From: CAZSLZ01 sp964607865
GTDB taxonomy: Bacteria > Vulcanimicrobiota > JAJTBE01 > CAZSLZ01
NCBI GenBank assembly: GCA_964607865.1
Contig: CAZSLZ010000023.1
Location: 1-29,165 of the forward strand
DNA: 29,165 nt
Reading direction: 5' to 3'
The first letter of the stretch is position 1. Every line of letters begins with the position of its first letter. Positions 28,353 to 29,165 of this stretch are shown here, piece after piece. The notes under the pieces were generated by a model that was given only the letters and a program-made list of their open reading frames with translations, was not told where the DNA came from and searched no databases. Made by a program: the position numbers and the translations under genes.

Positions 28353-29165
28353 ATGGATACTTATTTGAATTCACATAATTTATCAGAGAAAAAAAAAGAT
28401 TCCCAAACCCTGAACCAGGCCCCAACCGGTGACTCCGGCAAGACAGAGCCTGAAAAGGGAAAAAAGGGCAATATGATTACCCGCATAATTGTAGGTGTCT
28501 TATTGGCGGGTATTTCTTTCGGACTTATAATTTGGGGAGCCCTGCCCTTAAGTATAGAAATTCTGATTTTTTCCCTTATAGGCGTTACCGAGTTCTATCA
28601 AATGGCGGAAAGAAAAAAAATCCGTCCCTCAAGGGCCATGGGTTACCTGGCTGTCACGTTGCTTTGTGTGGTAGCTTATTTGAATAAATCTGAATATTTT
28701 CCTGAATTATTAGTAGGACTGGTCCTGATTTCAATGCTGGGTTACATTTTCAGGAAAGGATTTCACGTTTCTTCCTTTCTTGATGTGGGGGTTACCATTC
28801 TGGGGTTTTTATATGTGGGGCTGCTTTTCAGTTATTTAATCTTCATCAGAAAAATCGAGGGCGCTCCTTTTATGGTTGGCGCTTTTGCTCTCTCCCGGGG
28901 GGCAGGGCTTACTATCCTGTTAGTTATAGTGAATTCCTTTACCGATATTGGAGCTTTTTTTGTGGGCAAAGCTATCGGGGAGCATAAACTGGCGCCCCGG
29001 ATCAGCCCCCAGAAAACTATTGAAGGTGCTGTGGGCGGAGTTGTCGGCGCAATAACCGGCGCGCTTTTAATGGGGCTGATTTTAAAAATCAGCACCACAG
29101 ATCTTGTAACCATAGCTGTGTTATGCAGCATTTTTGCCCAACTGGGAGATTTATGGGCATCGATT
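28353..29165 (+). CDS. cdsA: phosphatidate cytidylyltransferase, C-terminus cut off by window
   Basis: Makes CDP-diacylglycerol from phosphatidate and CTP in the membrane. 271 codons are visible, with six to seven hydrophobic segments. The C-terminal signature begins SPQKTIEGAVGGVVGA and QLGDLWASI; the closing basic residues lie past the edge. The FTDIGAFFVGKAIGEHKLAP loop is typical. The first 40 residues (Lys/Ser/Gln/Pro-rich) form an unusual hydrophilic extension ahead of MITRIIVGVLLAG, the normal family start. ATG 28473 with AAGGG four to five bases upstream is a real alternative; ATG 28353 has only a weak AAAAG site. It lies 80 bases after uppS by the first start, with GGTTAACC-containing inverted repeats (28293-28323) between. 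Confidence 0.93.
   Translation, partial: MDTYLNSHNLSEKKKDSQTLNQAPTGDSGKTEPEKGKKGNMITRIIVGVLLAGISFGLIIWGALPLSIEILIFSLIGVTEFYQMAERKKIRPSRAMGYLAVTLLCVVAYLNKSEYFPELLVGLVLISMLGYIFRKGFHVSSFLDVGVTILGFLYVGLLFSYLIFIRKIEGAPFMVGAFALSRGAGLTILLVIVNSFTDIGAFFVGKAIGEHKLAPRISPQKTIEGAVGGVVGAITGALLMGLILKISTTDLVTIAVLCSIFAQLGDLWASI

Noticed and set aside
1..29165. CRISPR arrays, insertion sequences, prophage genes, tRNA or rRNA
   Set aside because: No regularly spaced repeats, transposase or integrase motifs, or cloverleaf/rRNA signatures were seen.

Overview
The window reads as chromosomal DNA from a low-to-moderate G+C member of the Bacillota, most likely a Clostridia-type anaerobe. The evidence is a close match to sporulation sigma factor SigH, a SCIFF six-cysteine peptide (a Clostridia hallmark), consensus sigma-A promoters, strong AGGAGG ribosome sites, frequent TTG starts, L10 and L21 leader RNAs, and the L27-processing protease Prp beside L21. 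The species cannot be named from this. There is no phage, IS element, CRISPR array, tRNA or rRNA. Gene order departs from common Bacillota synteny: rplJ-rplL stands apart from rplK-rplA and rpoBC, and rplU-prp lacks rpmA.

Layout. 1-245 (-): partial YqaA/DedA-type membrane protein. 406-2459 (+): rplI, dnaB and a SCIFF precursor without its radical-SAM maturase next door, ended by a symmetrical terminator. 2548-9944 (-): sigH with its own promoter, rlmB, a stand-alone SecD P1-head-like protein, an S41 protease, a three-gene sugar cassette (glycosyltransferase, SDR epimerase/dehydratase, nucleotide-sugar dehydrogenase) and yqeG. 9945-10253: non-coding, with a repeat-like element and a terminator. 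10254-11769 (-): a small hydrophilic protein, then rplL and rplJ behind a consensus promoter, L10 leader and attenuator.

11784-14452 (+): a secreted protein gene broken by one in-frame amber codon, a two-TM K+ channel with RCK domain, rplU-prp, and a small membrane protein. 14682-18840 (+): a full-length isoleucyl-tRNA synthetase-like protein that has lost the HIGH and KMSKS signatures, sitting directly upstream of lspA where ileS is often found, followed by a degenerate RNase HI domain fused to an intact Nudix hydrolase. 19211-22615 (+): zinc-ribbon membrane protein, hutU, a methyltransferase and a YbjN-like protein. 23036-25938: a receiver-GAF-PAS protein whose histidine-kinase end is dead and truncated, a seven-repeat ankyrin protein, a tiny zinc-ribbon gene (-) and a 56-residue ankyrin-like gene (+), the last two reading from back-to-back promoters. 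26034-29165 (+): MATE transporter, uppS, and cdsA cut by the window end.

The strongest candidates for undescribed biology are the catalytically dead IleRS-like protein in the ileS-lspA slot, the RNase H-like/Nudix fusion just downstream, the orphan SCIFF peptide, and the pseudo-kinase/ankyrin neighbourhood. Several share a theme: recognisable enzyme folds kept at full length and under apparent coding constraint while the catalytic residues have gone.
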